DNA of 5,976 bases from DATGLE01 sp035294325. Lineage in GTDB: Bacteria > Chloroflexota > Ktedonobacteria > Ktedonobacterales > Ktedonobacteraceae. Position numbers and translations under genes: made by a program. The stretch covers positions 1 to 5,976 of the forward strand of contig DATGLE010000264.1 in assembly GCA_035294325.1 (NCBI GenBank), written 5' to 3'. Shown piece after piece: positions 5,756 to 5,976 of the stretch; position 1 is the first letter of the stretch; each line of letters opens with the position of its first letter. The notes under the pieces were generated by a model that saw nothing but the letters and a program-made list of their open reading frames with translations, ran no database searches and was not told the DNA's origin.

Positions 5756-5976
5756 TCAAGACAGGCTGAACGGGAACGGCACGCCGATATTTTGCACGTC
5801 CTGCACGGCGCTGGTGGCGTTGGTCGTCGCCAGCGTCTCCTTAGCGATCTGATAGGCCAGGAACATATAGTAGCCAGGGTTGGTGAGCTTCAAATCGGCG
5901 TAGCTCAACACATACAGTTCCAGATCGACCTTCGCCTGAATGGGGTTGAGCTGCGCGTCATACGCCTGCTCGGTAA
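5756..5976 (-). CDS. C-terminal part of a contractile-injection-system tube-like / baseplate adaptor protein (runs off the right edge)
   Basis: Only the last 72 codons are present, with the frame open at base 5976 and a TGA at 5758-5756. The visible end contains EQAYDAQLNPIQAKVDLELY, then VLSYADL, NPGYYMFLAYQIAKETLA and a short tail ending FPFSLS. The pattern 'D-x-x-LNPI-x-A-x-V-x-L-x-L-x-VL' followed by a Phe-Leu-Ala-Tyr-Gln helix resembles the end of the CIS tube-like domain. In eCIS loci that domain precedes or is fused to a LysM domain (Afp7) and links the inner tube to the hub. Position directly before LysM and gpD-like genes supports this. The N-terminal two thirds are missing, so a plain tube protein or another adaptor cannot be excluded. 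The frame has no internal stop. Confidence 0.65.
   Translation of the reverse strand, partial: TEQAYDAQLNPIQAKVDLELYVLSYADLKLTNPGYYMFLAYQIAKETLATTNATSAVQDVQNIGVPFPFSLS

Larger units (their letters stand above)
1..5976 (-). other. eCIS-type baseplate/spike gene cluster, probably one operon
   Basis: Eight consecutive minus-strand genes encode tube adaptor, LysM, gpD-like hub, gpV-like spike, PAAR-like tip, gp25 and two J-type baseplate proteins. Start and stop codons overlap or lie within 15 bases at every junction except one 67-base gap, so co-transcription is likely. Placing gpD and gpV next to each other, followed by a PAAR-like protein, gp25 and two J-type proteins, is typical of extracellular contractile injection systems. 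It is not the order of P2-like phages or type VI clusters. Both ends of the cluster lie outside the window. Sheath, tube, AAA+ ATPase, fibre and toxin genes are therefore not seen. A domesticated prophage tail remains a weaker alternative. Confidence 0.85.

Noticed and set aside
1..5976. Type VI secretion or P2-like prophage identity
   Set aside because: J-type and LysM proteins are not part of type VI clusters. The D-V-PAAR-gp25-J-J order differs from P2-like tails, where D is at the far end of the tail region.

Overview
The window is a stretch of a phage-tail-like contractile injection system locus, all on the minus strand. It encodes the baseplate and central spike. Read in the direction of transcription (right to left) it holds: the end of a tube-like/baseplate adaptor protein (cut by the right edge), a small LysM protein, a gpD-like spike hub, a gpV/gp5-like OB-fold spike with a beta-helical tail, a 105-residue PAAR-like tip protein, a gpW/gp25 wedge protein, a large baseplate J-type wedge protein (896 aa), and the start of a second, different J-type protein (cut by the left edge).

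The gene order best fits an extracellular contractile injection system (eCIS: Afp/PVC/MAC-like particles). A P2-like prophage or pyocin places gpD at the far end, away from V-W-J. A type VI system has a fused VgrG and no J-type or LysM baseplate proteins. No integrase, lysis, capsid or packaging gene is visible, but the window is short. Sheath, ATPase, fibre and cargo genes would lie outside it, so the kind of particle and its target cannot be read here.

The genes are packed like one operon. Junctions are ATGA or TGATG overlaps or gaps of 1 to 15 bases, and several ribosome binding sites lie inside the last codons of the upstream gene. The one real gap is 67 bases between the hub and the spike gene. 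The left 356 bases are the 5' part of the second J-type gene, and the right 221 bases are the 3' part of the tube-like gene.

Assembly can be inferred from family knowledge. The tube-like and LysM proteins connect the inner tube to the baseplate. The gpD-like hub carries the gpV-like spike, whose tip is capped by the PAAR-like protein. gp25 and the two J-type proteins build the wedges that surround the hub and trigger sheath contraction. None of the readable proteins has an evident signal peptide or membrane segment, as expected for particles assembled in the cytoplasm.

The organism is a bacterium with moderately high GC and mostly G/C-ending codons. Such split-spike eCIS loci with two J-type proteins occur in several environmental phyla (for example Chloroflexota, Actinomycetota, Myxococcota). 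The sequence alone does not settle which.
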